A stretch of 64,000 nt of DNA from Paludibacteraceae bacterium (lineage in GTDB: Bacteria > Bacteroidota > Bacteroidia > Bacteroidales > Paludibacteraceae). Location of the stretch: assembly GCA_017509715.1 (NCBI GenBank), contig JAFWOU010000019.1, forward strand, positions 1 through 64,000. Direction: 5' to 3'. A program made the position numbers and the translations under genes. This document shows positions 31,708 through 39,696 of this stretch, one piece after another (position 1 is the first letter of the stretch; every line of letters begins with the position of its first letter). Below the pieces are notes generated by a model that made no database searches, was not told the origin of the DNA, and was given only the letters and a program-made list of their open reading frames with translations.

Positions 31708-32101
31708 ACCTCTGCTATTATTCATATTATTAGTTGTCATCGTTGTCGTATTGTACGAGATACGTGAGCGACAAAGAATGGCTAAAGGCGAAGGGCTAAA
31801 GGCGAACGATCGGCCGGAGGGATGCTGCGGCGAGCACCTGGTGTGCGAACGCGAGACGCTACTGCAGACCAACGCCGAGATCGTCTATTACGACGATGAG
31901 GAATTGGACCAGTTGGCCGACACCGACCCCAAGGACTACACCGAAGCACAATACGCACAGCTGCGCGACGTATTTGAGACGCTAAAAGAAGCGGACGTAC
32001 CCGGCTGGTGCCGCAGCCTGCAGTTGCGCCGCATTCAACTACCGGAAGATATCAAGGACGAGGCGCTGATGATCGTTCGCGAGCGAAGAAATAGCAGATA
32101 G
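31703..32101 (+). CDS. Membrane-anchored hypothetical protein with CCGEHxVCE motif
   Basis: 132 residues from GTG 31703. Residues 2-18 are a membrane helix (IPLLLFILLVVIVVVLY), followed by a charged linker, the cysteine motif PEGCCGEHLVCERETLL (about 40-56) that could bind metal or form disulphides, and an acidic segment (YYDDEELDQLADTDPKDY). This combination recurs in small Bacteroidales membrane proteins of unknown function. The start codon lies at the end of the 63-bp duplication, whose first copy has the same GTG but runs only into the duplicated parE tail. Its 3' end overlaps the convergent CPBP gene by 50 bp. Confidence 0.7.
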   Translation: MIPLLLFILLVVIVVVLYEIRERQRMAKGEGLKANDRPEGCCGEHLVCERETLLQTNAEIVYYDDEELDQLADTDPKDYTEAQYAQLRDVFETLKEADVPGWCRSLQLRRIQLPEDIKDEALMIVRERRNSR

Positions 32102-32918
32102 CCGTTACGGCCAACAGACTCAGCACACCTACATACCACGTGCTACCCGCACCAAACTCCTCCATCCATTCTGTACCCAGACCCAGATGGTCGCTCAGGT
32201 AGAAACTGATCACGGCCACCGCATTGTTGGTCATATGCATCAGCATCGGTACCCACAGACTACCCGTCCACACCAGCATATAGCCGAATAGGGCACCCAT
32301 CAGCATACGCGGCACGAAGCCATAGAACTGCATGTGGATAAAGCTGAATAGCGCCGCCGTGATCCATATGGCGGCTGTTTTATATTTAGGCGAGAATTGT
32401 CCCTGCACCACGCCGCGGAAGGTCAACTCCTCGCCTATGGCCGGCAACACGGCCATAAGACCTAGGTTGATGAGCAGTCCACCGACGCTATCCACCCTGA
32501 GAAAACGCTCGGTCAGCACGGCCGCAGCATCCTCCATCTGACGCATCCATTCCTCCAAGCCATGCAGCGCCGAGGGCAACACGAGTTGCTGATTCAAATG
32601 GCTCAGCAGGTTGATCGCCGGCACGGCGATGAGCATCGTCCCGACCGCCACCAGGGCCGTGCGTCCGGTCATACCGCGGTCCAAGTGCAACCACGCGAGC
32701 GGCTGCTCCGACCATAGATAGACGCCCAACAACGACGGCAGGATAAAGATAGTCAGCGTCTGCCATAGCTGAAGACGCTTGGCGGCCGCTACCGAATCCG
32801 AACCATGGGTCAGGATAAACCATAGGATCATCATCGGGATCGTCAGCGCCAGCATCAGGCCCAACCATAGGCCCAGGCGGCTGTACCATTTGGAATCACT
32901 CCATTTGCCTCGTAACAT
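32052..32918 (-). CDS. CPBP-family intramembrane metalloprotease
   Basis: 288 residues with about eight membrane helices. CPBP motifs are visible: GEELTFRGVVQG (E-E-x3-R, about residues 158-169), FIHMQFYGF (H in the second motif) and PMLMHMTNNA (H-x3-N). These enzymes cleave peptides within membranes or act on prenylated substrates; in bacteria targets are mostly unknown. It ends the priA-side operon. The C-terminal residues (FFARERSSAPRP) overlap the opposite gene. Confidence 0.85.
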   Translation of the reverse strand: MLRGKWSDSKWYSRLGLWLGLMLALTIPMMILWFILTHGSDSVAAAKRLQLWQTLTIFILPSLLGVYLWSEQPLAWLHLDRGMTGRTALVAVGTMLIAVPAINLLSHLNQQLVLPSALHGLEEWMRQMEDAAAVLTERFLRVDSVGGLLINLGLMAVLPAIGEELTFRGVVQGQFSPKYKTAAIWITAALFSFIHMQFYGFVPRMLMGALFGYMLVWTGSLWVPMLMHMTNNAVAVISFYLSDHLGLGTEWMEEFGAGSTWYVGVLSLLAVTAICYFFARERSSAPRP

Positions 32919-32936
32919 AGCTGCGTTTCGTTTTTT

Positions 32937-34937
32937 TTACTGCGGATCGACATCCGCGATGATTTGTACTCGTTTGTGCCTGGTCTGCACGTAGTCAATC
33001 TGTTCGGCTACCATCTGCTTGGCCCGCACGATATTGGCGCCCGCCTCGATGCGGAGCCGGACGAGCCGTATATGCTGGTTCTGGACACGCGCTATCGAGG
33101 GTACGACGACACCCGATACGCGTTCGGCGAACACACCCTGCAGACGGCGCTGCAGCAGGCGGGCGGCCTCTACGACAGCCTGTTCGTCGCGATGCCGCAG
33201 CGTAAGCTCTATGATGCGGTAGAAAGGCGGGTAGTGGAACTGACGGCGTTCGGCGATCTGCTCTTGGTAGAGCGCCTCGTAGTCATGATTCAGCACATAA
33301 CGGAGCACCCCGTTGTCGCGCTGCCAGGTCTGGATGATCACCTCGCCTTGCTGTCCTTTACGTCCGGCACGGCCTGCCACCTGGCTGAGCATCTGGAAGG
33401 CACGTTCATAGGCCCGGAAGTCGGGTTGGTTCAGTAGGTGGTCAGCACTCAATACGGCCACCAGTCCCACATCGTCGAAATGCAGTCCCTTGCTCACCAT
33501 CTGGGTACCGATCAGTATGTCGCACTCATGGCGCGCAAAGCGGTCGATAATATCCTGGTAGGCCGTTTTCTGGCGCGTGGTATCCAGGTCCATACGCAGT
33601 ACGCGGGCCTCTGGGAAATACTGCGCCACCTCGTCCTCGAGGCGTTCGGTACCAAATCCGCGTACCCGCAGTTCACCGCCGCACGCAGGACATATAGAAG
33701 GAATCGCGCGCGCGTGCCCGCAATAGTGGCAGCGCAGTTCGTGGGCCTGCATATGGAGCGTGAGGGGTACGTCGCAGTTGGGACATCGCGGCGGTTGACC
33801 GCACGAGACGCATTGCAGTTGGGGCGCATAGCCTCGGCGGTTCTGAAAGAGGATGACCTGGCGTCCGGCTTGCAGCACCTCGCGCATACGCTCTACGAGC
33901 GGGTCGCTGAAATGGCCGTACATCTCGCGGCGGTGGTACTGGCGCTCCAGGTCGATGAGCGTCACTTTCGGCAACTCAATATCCTTGTATCGCCGGGTCA
34001 TACTAACCAAACCGTACTTACCGGAAAGGGCGTTATGGTAGGTCTCGACGGCCGGCGTAGCCGTACCGAGCAGCACCTTGGCGCCCTGCTGGTGAGCCAA
34101 CATGATAGCGGCCGAACGCGCATGGTAACGCGGGGCGGGTTCTTGCTGCTTGTAGCTGGTCTCATGTTCCTCATCGACGATGACGAGACCCAGCCCGCTG
34201 AAGGGCAAGAGAACGGCCGAACGGGCACCTACGATTAATCGGGGCTGCGGATGGAGTTGCTGGCGATATATCTCAGCCCTGAGGCCATCGCTCACGCGCG
34301 AATGATAGACCACGACTTGGTCACCAAACACGCGCTGCAGCCGATCGGTGAGTTGGGTAGTTAGGGCTATCTCGGGCACGAGGTAAAGCACCTGGTGGCC
34401 CTGGGCGAGTTGCTCTTGGATGAGGTGGATATACACCTCGGTCTTGCCGGAAGCCGTGACACCATGCAGCAGCACCGTCTCCTGGGTCTGCCAGGCTTGC
34501 AGGATCTCCTGTTTGGCCCGCTGCTGCTCGTCGTTGAGCGGGTGGATATCCTCTATCTCGCCGATATACTCGGGCAACTTAACGCGGCGCTTCTTGACGG
34601 GCGAGAAGCTATAGGTGCGATCGCACACGCGTGCCGGCAAAGCCGCCGCCATGACGTCGCCGATGTGGCACATATAGTAGTCGGCTATCCATTGCCATAG
34701 GGCCAGTTGCGCAGGGTTGACGGCCGGCTGCTCGTCGAGCGCCATGATGACGTCACGCAGGCGGATGGCATCCGGGATAGGTTCGGTGTGCTCACGCAGC
34801 ACGATACCCACCATCTGCTTGGTGCCCAGCGGAACAAGAACCCGCATACCTGGTTGCGGGTTCTCCATGCCATCCGGTACCTGATAGGTATAGGTATCCC
34901 GGATAGCGAGGGGCAGTATGACGTCAATGGTTTTAAT
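32937..34937 (-). CDS. priA: Primosomal protein N' (PriA helicase), probable ATT start
   Basis: PriA reloads the replicative helicase at stalled forks. Helicase motifs: GVTASGKTEVY (Walker A), VDEEHETSYKQ, LLGTATPAVE and VAGRAGRKGQQGEV. Eight zinc cysteines lie in CVSCGQPPRCPNCDVP and CHYCGHARAIPSICPACGG. The first ATG in frame (34868) would remove the N-terminal strand of the 3'-DNA-binding domain; the frame continues upstream as IKTIDVILPLAIRDTYTYQVPDGMENP, matching other PriA N-termini, up to a TGA at 34947-34949. Between that stop and the ATG only ATT, ATA or CTG could start; ATT at 34937 gives the natural length (~666 aa). Confidence 0.9.
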   Translation of the reverse strand: MKTIDVILPLAIRDTYTYQVPDGMENPQPGMRVLVPLGTKQMVGIVLREHTEPIPDAIRLRDVIMALDEQPAVNPAQLALWQWIADYYMCHIGDVMAAALPARVCDRTYSFSPVKKRRVKLPEYIGEIEDIHPLNDEQQRAKQEILQAWQTQETVLLHGVTASGKTEVYIHLIQEQLAQGHQVLYLVPEIALTTQLTDRLQRVFGDQVVVYHSRVSDGLRAEIYRQQLHPQPRLIVGARSAVLLPFSGLGLVIVDEEHETSYKQQEPAPRYHARSAAIMLAHQQGAKVLLGTATPAVETYHNALSGKYGLVSMTRRYKDIELPKVTLIDLERQYHRREMYGHFSDPLVERMREVLQAGRQVILFQNRRGYAPQLQCVSCGQPPRCPNCDVPLTLHMQAHELRCHYCGHARAIPSICPACGGELRVRGFGTERLEDEVAQYFPEARVLRMDLDTTRQKTAYQDIIDRFARHECDILIGTQMVSKGLHFDDVGLVAVLSADHLLNQPDFRAYERAFQMLSQVAGRAGRKGQQGEVIIQTWQRDNGVLRYVLNHDYEALYQEQIAERRQFHYPPFYRIIELTLRHRDEQAVVEAARLLQRRLQGVFAERVSGVVVPSIARVQNQHIRLVRLRIEAGANIVRAKQMVAEQIDYVQTRHKRVQIIADVDPQ

Positions 34938-35030
34938 AGTCGAAAGTCAAAAGACCGCTTCGCTCAAAGTCGAAAGCAGATTTACTCCTTCACTCCTTTA
35001 CTCCTTTACTCCTCTACTCCTTTACTTCTT
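34938..35030. repeat. Octamer/heptamer array between tdk and priA
   Basis: Coding-strand units GAGTAAAG, GAGTAGAG and GAGTGAAG (8 bp), then TTTCGAC-type units up to the priA start. The tdk tail codons and stop (TAG) are inside. Confidence 0.9.
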
Positions 35031-35610
35031 CTAATTCTAAGGCTTTGCGGTAGCAGGCGCGGCAGAGGGGTTCGTAGCTGTCGGTCTCGCCCAGCAGGAC
35101 ACGCTTGTCGGAATGGACGAGTCGGTGGCTGACATAGGCCAGGTCGCCACAGTGGACACAGATAGCATGCGTCTTATACACATCCTCGGCGATAGCCATC
35201 AGCGCCGGCATAGGTCCGAAGGGAACGCCCTTGAAGTCCATATCCAGACCGGCACATATGACGCGGATGCCACGGGCTGCGAGTTGCTCGCACACATCCA
35301 CGATACCCATATCGAAGAACTGGGCCTCGTCGATACCCACCACGTCGATATCATCGGCCAGCAGCAGGATCTGTTGCGACGAGTCAACCGGCGTCGATTG
35401 GATGACATTGTGGTCGTGGCTGACGACGTCCTCTACGGAGTAGCGTACATCGATAGCGGGTTTGTAGATCTCCACACGTTGGTGGGCAAACTGCGCACGC
35501 TTCATACGGCGGATGAGTTCTTCGGTCTTGCCGGAGAACATCGAACCGCACACCACTTCTATACTGCCGCGGCGGCGCGATGGGCCTTGAGTGTCTCTTT
35601 CTGAAAACAT
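35014..35610 (-). CDS. tdk: Thymidine kinase
   Basis: 198 residues. Phosphorylates thymidine in the salvage path. P-loop [14 protein letters not shown] (about residues 22-35), DEAQFFD Walker B, lasso region and the zinc site [14 protein letters not shown]...CRACY are complete. The last residues (LEEVKE) are encoded by the octamer array. An initial stretch [14 protein letters not shown] precedes the family core [13 protein letters not shown] and could be over-long, but no later ATG exists before the core. Confidence 0.95.
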   Translation of the reverse strand: MFSERDTQGPSRRRGSIEVVCGSMFSGKTEELIRRMKRAQFAHQRVEIYKPAIDVRYSVEDVVSHDHNVIQSTPVDSSQQILLLADDIDVVGIDEAQFFDMGIVDVCEQLAARGIRVICAGLDMDFKGVPFGPMPALMAIAEDVYKTHAICVHCGDLAYVSHRLVHSDKRVLLGETDSYEPLCRACYRKALELEEVKE

Positions 35611-35616
35611 ATTGTA

Positions 35617-35651
35617 TTGGGTTATGGGTTACGGGTTATGGGTTGGGGTTG
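35617..35651. repeat. Heptamer array between recJ and tdk
   Basis: GGGTTAT/GGGTTAC units; the coding strand reads ATAACCC. The recJ tail (NPNP) and stop TAA are within it, and tdk starts 7 bp away. Confidence 0.9.
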
Positions 35652-37363
35652 AGCAGGCGGATTTCGACGGGGCGGAGCTGGATGGAGGTCATATGATTAA
35701 AGGTGTTCTCCTCCAGTTCGTAGCATAGGTCGATGGGGTTGCCGTTCTGCAGGTAGAGTGCTTTGTCGCCCTCGCCAAAGGCGATGCCGGTGATGGCAGC
35801 GGTGCGGTCGGTGAGGTCGAGTCGCAGGTGTTCACCCATACGTCCTACGCGTCGTGTGTCGCGATTGTTGATCACGTTGCGGGTAGCGAACACGGGTCGC
35901 GGGTTGCCGGGACCGAAAGGCTCCAGGTGGCGCAGCAGGTTGAAGAACTCGGGCGTGATATCCTGGAAATCGATCTCGGCCTCGACGTCGACGGTGGGTC
36001 GCATCTGTTCAGGGCGGATATGGGCGGCCACGTATTCCTCGAAGCGACGCCGGAACTCCGGCAGGTTCTCGGGCGCCATACTGAGTCCGGCCGCAAAGCG
36101 ATGGCCTCCGAAGTTGGAGAGCAGGTCGCTACACGAATCGATGGCGCTATAGATATCAAAGTCGCTCACCGAGCGGGCCGAACCCGATATCTCGCCGCCC
36201 TCCTCGGAGGTGAGCACGATAGTAGGTCGGTAATAGACCTCGGTGAGTCTGGAAGCGGCTATACCTACTACGCCGCGGTGCCATCCGGGCGCATAGACGA
36301 CGCTCGTGAACTTACGATCATTATCCGGATCGGCAGCCAGTTGGGCCAGCGCTTCGTCCTTGGTGCGGTTGTCGCAGTCGCGTCGCTCGGCATTGTGGCT
36401 GTCTATCTCGTGGGCCAGGTGCTGCGCATAAGCCGGATCGTCGGTGATGAGCAGGCGGACGGCTTCCGCACCGCTATGCATACGACCGGCGGCATTAATA
36501 CGCGGACCGAGCTTGAAGACCAGGTCCTGGATGGTGACCTGACGGTCGGCGATGCCGGCCACCTGCATGATGGCCCTTAGACCGATCGACGGCAGGCGGT
36601 TGAGTTGGCGCAGACCGAAGGTGGCCAGTACGCGGTTCTCGCCCGTGATAGGTACGATATCCGACGCGATGGACATGGCCGTAAGCGAGAGCAGGCTATA
36701 GAGCCACTGCGGATTGAGGCAGTAGCGCTCGGTATAGGCTTGGGCGAGTTTATAGCCCACGCCGCAGCCCGAGAGTTCCTTAAAGGGGTACGGACAATCG
36801 GCGCGCTTCATATTGAGCACCGCCTTGGCAGCGGGCAGGGTGTCGCCCGGCGTATGATGGTCGCAGATGATGAAATCGATCTTGCGTTCGGTGGCATAAG
36901 CTACTTTATCGACCGACTTAATACCGCAGTCCAGGGCGATGATGAGCGAGCAGCCCTCCTGTTGGGCCACGTCGATACCTTGGAAGGAGATGCCGTAGCC
37001 CTCCTTGTGGCGGTCGGGGATATAGAAGATGAGGTTGTCGGTCAGGTGGCGCAGGAAGCTGTACATGAGTGCGACGGCCGTGGTGCCATCCACGTCGTAG
37101 TCGCCATACACCATGATGCGTTCGTTGCGCTCCAGGGCGGTATGGAGTCTGAGCACAGCTTGTTCCATGTCGCGCATGAGGAAGGGGTCGTGCAGTTCGT
37201 CCATCGACGGACGAACGAAGCGTCGCGCAGCCTCGGGCGTGGTTAGACCACGGTCCACAAGTATCTGTGCGGACAGTTCGCTGATCTTGAGTTCACGAAC
37301 GAGCAGCGCCTGGGCTTGGCGTTCGGGTTCACTCAGTTGTCGTATGATCCATTCGGATTGCAT
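35636..37363 (-). CDS. recJ: Single-stranded-DNA-specific exonuclease RecJ
   Basis: 575 residues, normal for RecJ, a 5'-3' exonuclease in recombination and mismatch repair. DHH-family motifs: YGDYDVDGTTAVALMY, IIALDCGI, ICDHHTPGD (motif III) and PRINAAGRMHSG. The DHHA1 domain has GGHRFAAGLSM. The OB-fold at the C-terminus (PRPVFATRNVINNRDTRRVGRMGEHLRLDL) is complete. The start overlaps the stop of the amidase gene by one base. Confidence 0.96.
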   Translation of the reverse strand: MQSEWIIRQLSEPERQAQALLVRELKISELSAQILVDRGLTTPEAARRFVRPSMDELHDPFLMRDMEQAVLRLHTALERNERIMVYGDYDVDGTTAVALMYSFLRHLTDNLIFYIPDRHKEGYGISFQGIDVAQQEGCSLIIALDCGIKSVDKVAYATERKIDFIICDHHTPGDTLPAAKAVLNMKRADCPYPFKELSGCGVGYKLAQAYTERYCLNPQWLYSLLSLTAMSIASDIVPITGENRVLATFGLRQLNRLPSIGLRAIMQVAGIADRQVTIQDLVFKLGPRINAAGRMHSGAEAVRLLITDDPAYAQHLAHEIDSHNAERRDCDNRTKDEALAQLAADPDNDRKFTSVVYAPGWHRGVVGIAASRLTEVYYRPTIVLTSEEGGEISGSARSVSDFDIYSAIDSCSDLLSNFGGHRFAAGLSMAPENLPEFRRRFEEYVAAHIRPEQMRPTVDVEAEIDFQDITPEFFNLLRHLEPFGPGNPRPVFATRNVINNRDTRRVGRMGEHLRLDLTDRTAAITGIAFGEGDKALYLQNGNPIDLCYELEENTFNHMTSIQLRPVEIRLLNPNP

Positions 37364-38145
37364 CAGTCAGTCAGTTCAAAATGGTCGGCATCCTGCCAGT
37401 AGGGCAGCGCTTCGCGGAAATGGTGCAGGACATTCATGTCCAGGTCCACGATGCGTGTACCGGCCTCATTATCGGTAAATCCCGCCAGGTCGTTGAGGCG
37501 GGTGTCGTAAGCTACGGAATGGCCGTTGTAGTGCCATCCCATGCCGTCGTCGCCTACGGGGTTGACGGCTACGATATAGCATTGATTCTCGGTGCAGCGT
37601 GCCGCACAGAGGGCATCCCAGTACTGGATACGTATCTCGGGCCAGTTGGCTACCACCAGCAGCACGTCGTACATCTGCTTCTCATCGCTTGGCTGGCGCG
37701 CCCATAGGGGGAATCGCACGTCGAAGCATACGAGCATGCGCATGCGTACGCCGCGGTAGATCCAGTCGGTCTGCTGCTCGGCGGGGGTGAAGAAGAGGTC
37801 CTCGCCGCTATGGCGGTAGAGGTGGCGCTTGTCCTGATAGAGCGGCGACTCGCCCGGGCGGAACATAAAGCCGCGATTGACGAGTCGTGCCCCCTCCTCG
37901 CACATCATGGAGCCTACGATAGCCAAGCGGTAGAGGTCGGCCCACTCCTGGAGCCGGCGGCACGTAGGTCCGCCCCAGGGTTCGGCCAGTTCGGGATGGT
38001 CGGTACAGAAACCCGTGGAGAACATCTCGGGCACGACGACCACGTCGGTCTTGCCTTGAAGTCCGACCAGACGGTCGTGGAGCAGACGGAGGTTAGCCTC
38101 CCTGTCTGCCCACACGATCGGATATTGCAGCAATGCAAAACGCAT
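37363..38145 (-). CDS. Omega-amidase / nitrilase-family hydrolase
   Basis: 260 residues. The nitrilase catalytic triad can be placed: Glu in VVVPEMFSTGF (about residue 40), Lys in QDKRHLYRHSGEDLFFTPA (about 107) and Cys in MLVCFDVRFPLWARQ (about 140). This subgroup, similar to YafV, hydrolyses alpha-ketoglutaramate and related omega-amides, repairing side products of transamination. It lies between floA and recJ, 5 bp after floA. Confidence 0.88.
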   Translation of the reverse strand: MRFALLQYPIVWADREANLRLLHDRLVGLQGKTDVVVVPEMFSTGFCTDHPELAEPWGGPTCRRLQEWADLYRLAIVGSMMCEEGARLVNRGFMFRPGESPLYQDKRHLYRHSGEDLFFTPAEQQTDWIYRGVRMRMLVCFDVRFPLWARQPSDEKQMYDVLLVVANWPEIRIQYWDALCAARCTENQCYIVAVNPVGDDGMGWHYNGHSVAYDTRLNDLAGFTDNEAGTRIVDLDMNVLHHFREALPYWQDADHFELTD

Positions 38146-38150
38146 CAGTC

Positions 38151-39116
38151 TTACTTCTTCTCCGGCTTAGCGATGTTCTCACGCATAGCCGTGTCGGCCT
38201 GCATGTTCTGCATGCGATAATAGTCCATGATACCCAGGTTGCCGTTGCGGAACGCCTCAGCCATAGCCTGCGGAACGAGTGCTTCGGCCTCGATCACCTT
38301 AGCGCGGGCCTCCTGGGCCTTCGCCTTCATCTCCTGCTCGGCAGCGATAGCCATCGAACGACGCTCCTCGGCCTTAGCCTGGGCGATATTCTTGTCGGCC
38401 TCAGCCTGATCCATCTGGAGCTGGGCACCGATGTTCTTACCTACGTCGATGTCGGCGATATCGATGGAGAGGATCTCGAATGCCGTTCCGTCGTCCAGAC
38501 CCTTAGAGAGCACCAACTTGGAGATGCTGTCGGGGTTCTCGAGTACCTGCTTATGGCTCTCGGCCGAACCAATCGAGCTGACGATACCCTCGCCTACGCG
38601 GGCCAGCACGGTGTCCTCGCCGGCACCACCGACCAGTTGGCGGATATTGGCACGTACGGTCACACGGGCTTTAGCGATTAGCTGGATACCATCCTTAGCC
38701 ACAGCCGTTACGGGCGGGGTATCGATCACCTTGGGGTTCACCGACATCTGCACAGCCTCAAACACGTCACGTCCGGCCAGGTCGATAGCCGTAGCCATCT
38801 GGAACGGGAGCTGCATATTGGCCTTGGAGGCACTCACGAGGGCATGTACCACACGCTCGATATGACCACCGGCCAGGTAGTGAGCCTCCAGTCCGTCGCG
38901 CTGCACGTCGGTCAGTCCGGCCTTGTGGGCCTCGATCAGACAGTTGACGATCTTGGCAGGCGGCACTTTACGGATACGCATCAGAAAGAGCTGGATCAAC
39001 GAGATACGTACGCCCGACACCTCGGCATTGATCCAGAGCATGAACGGCACGTAGTAGAAGAAAATAATGACCATCAGGCCCACCAGGCCTATGAGAATCA
39101 CATTAAACACTTCCAT
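38151..39116 (-). CDS. floA: Flotillin-like protein FloA
   Basis: 321 residues. An N-terminal membrane hairpin ([26 protein letters not shown]), an SPFH domain with [40 protein letters not shown], and the alanine/glutamate-rich helical C-terminus ([28 protein letters not shown]). FloA assembles in functional membrane microdomains. It is paired with an NfeD-like gene upstream, the usual arrangement. A 67-bp gap separates them without an obvious promoter. Confidence 0.94.
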   Translation of the reverse strand: MEVFNVILIGLVGLMVIIFFYYVPFMLWINAEVSGVRISLIQLFLMRIRKVPPAKIVNCLIEAHKAGLTDVQRDGLEAHYLAGGHIERVVHALVSASKANMQLPFQMATAIDLAGRDVFEAVQMSVNPKVIDTPPVTAVAKDGIQLIAKARVTVRANIRQLVGGAGEDTVLARVGEGIVSSIGSAESHKQVLENPDSISKLVLSKGLDDGTAFEILSIDIADIDVGKNIGAQLQMDQAEADKNIAQAKAEERRSMAIAAEQEMKAKAQEARAKVIEAEALVPQAMAEAFRNGNLGIMDYYRMQNMQADTAMRENIAKPEKK

Positions 39117-39183
39117 AGTAAAACAAGAGTTAATAAGTTAATATAATGGGTTAACAAAAAAAATCGCATTTTTTCACAATTTT

Positions 39184-39543
39184 TTATTTTTTTTCTGCCT
39201 CGGCGTCGATTTTCTGTGCTTCTTTCTCCAGTCGCTCGATTTTCTTGCCGGGCTTGGCGAGGGACACTTTGCCATCGATTTTGGTGTCGAGCGCCATCTT
39301 GTCGATCGCACGGCTACGCCAGAAGCCATAGATAGCCAAGGCCGAGAGTACGAGGCTGGCCGCCAAGGTTAGATGACCGGCTAAAGTGCTGATTTTCAAG
39401 TAGGCCAAGAGAACAGAGCCTAACAAACATCCGAAACCCGAGATGCCGGCGATACCAAATCCGGGTATCAAAAACATCTCCAAAACCAATAAAATTACAC
39501 CGACGAGCACCAGTAGTGCCACCATAAAAATCTGTGTCAACAT
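39184..39543 (-). CDS. NfeD-like membrane protein lacking the OB-fold domain
   Basis: 119 residues from ATG 39543 (MLTQIFMVALLVLVGV). A frame extending to 39570 would start inside the -7 box and is rejected. Three membrane helices (about 3-27, 33-53, 60-80) match NfeD1b proteins, including the EMFLIPGFGIAGISG loop. After GFWRSRAIDKMALDTKIDGKVSL, where related proteins enter a C-terminal OB-fold, this one has a lysine-rich helix (KPGKKIERLEKEAQKIDAEAEKK) and stops. It is the first gene of the operon with floA and probably partners it. Confidence 0.85.
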   Translation of the reverse strand: MLTQIFMVALLVLVGVILLVLEMFLIPGFGIAGISGFGCLLGSVLLAYLKISTLAGHLTLAASLVLSALAIYGFWRSRAIDKMALDTKIDGKVSLAKPGKKIERLEKEAQKIDAEAEKK

Positions 39544-39567
39544 ACGCAAAAAAAATATTTCACGGTG

Positions 39568-39598
39568 CAAAGATAATAATTATCTTTGATATATGCAA
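39568..39598 (-). promoter_or_regulatory. Promoter of the nfeD-floA operon
   Basis: Minus strand TTTGCATATATC -33 region (TTG at 39596-39598), 20-nt spacer, TATCTTTG (39568-39575). It fixes the nfeD start at 39543. Confidence 0.9.
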
Positions 39599-39612
39599 AT
39601 AAAAAAATAAAT

Positions 39613-39643
39613 TTGTGTAATTGAAAAAAATGTAGTACTTTTG
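39613..39643 (+). promoter_or_regulatory. Promoter of topA
   Basis: TTG (39613-39615), 20-nt spacer, TACTTTTG (39636-39643) followed by CACC; divergent from the nfeD promoter. Confidence 0.85.
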
Positions 39644-39696
39644 CACCCCGAATCGACAAACGAACGAAAAAACGACACCTTATATATATAATAGGA

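Noticed and set aside
39544-39570. Upstream TTG start for the NfeD-like gene
   Set aside because: The codon lies in the -7 box of its own promoter.
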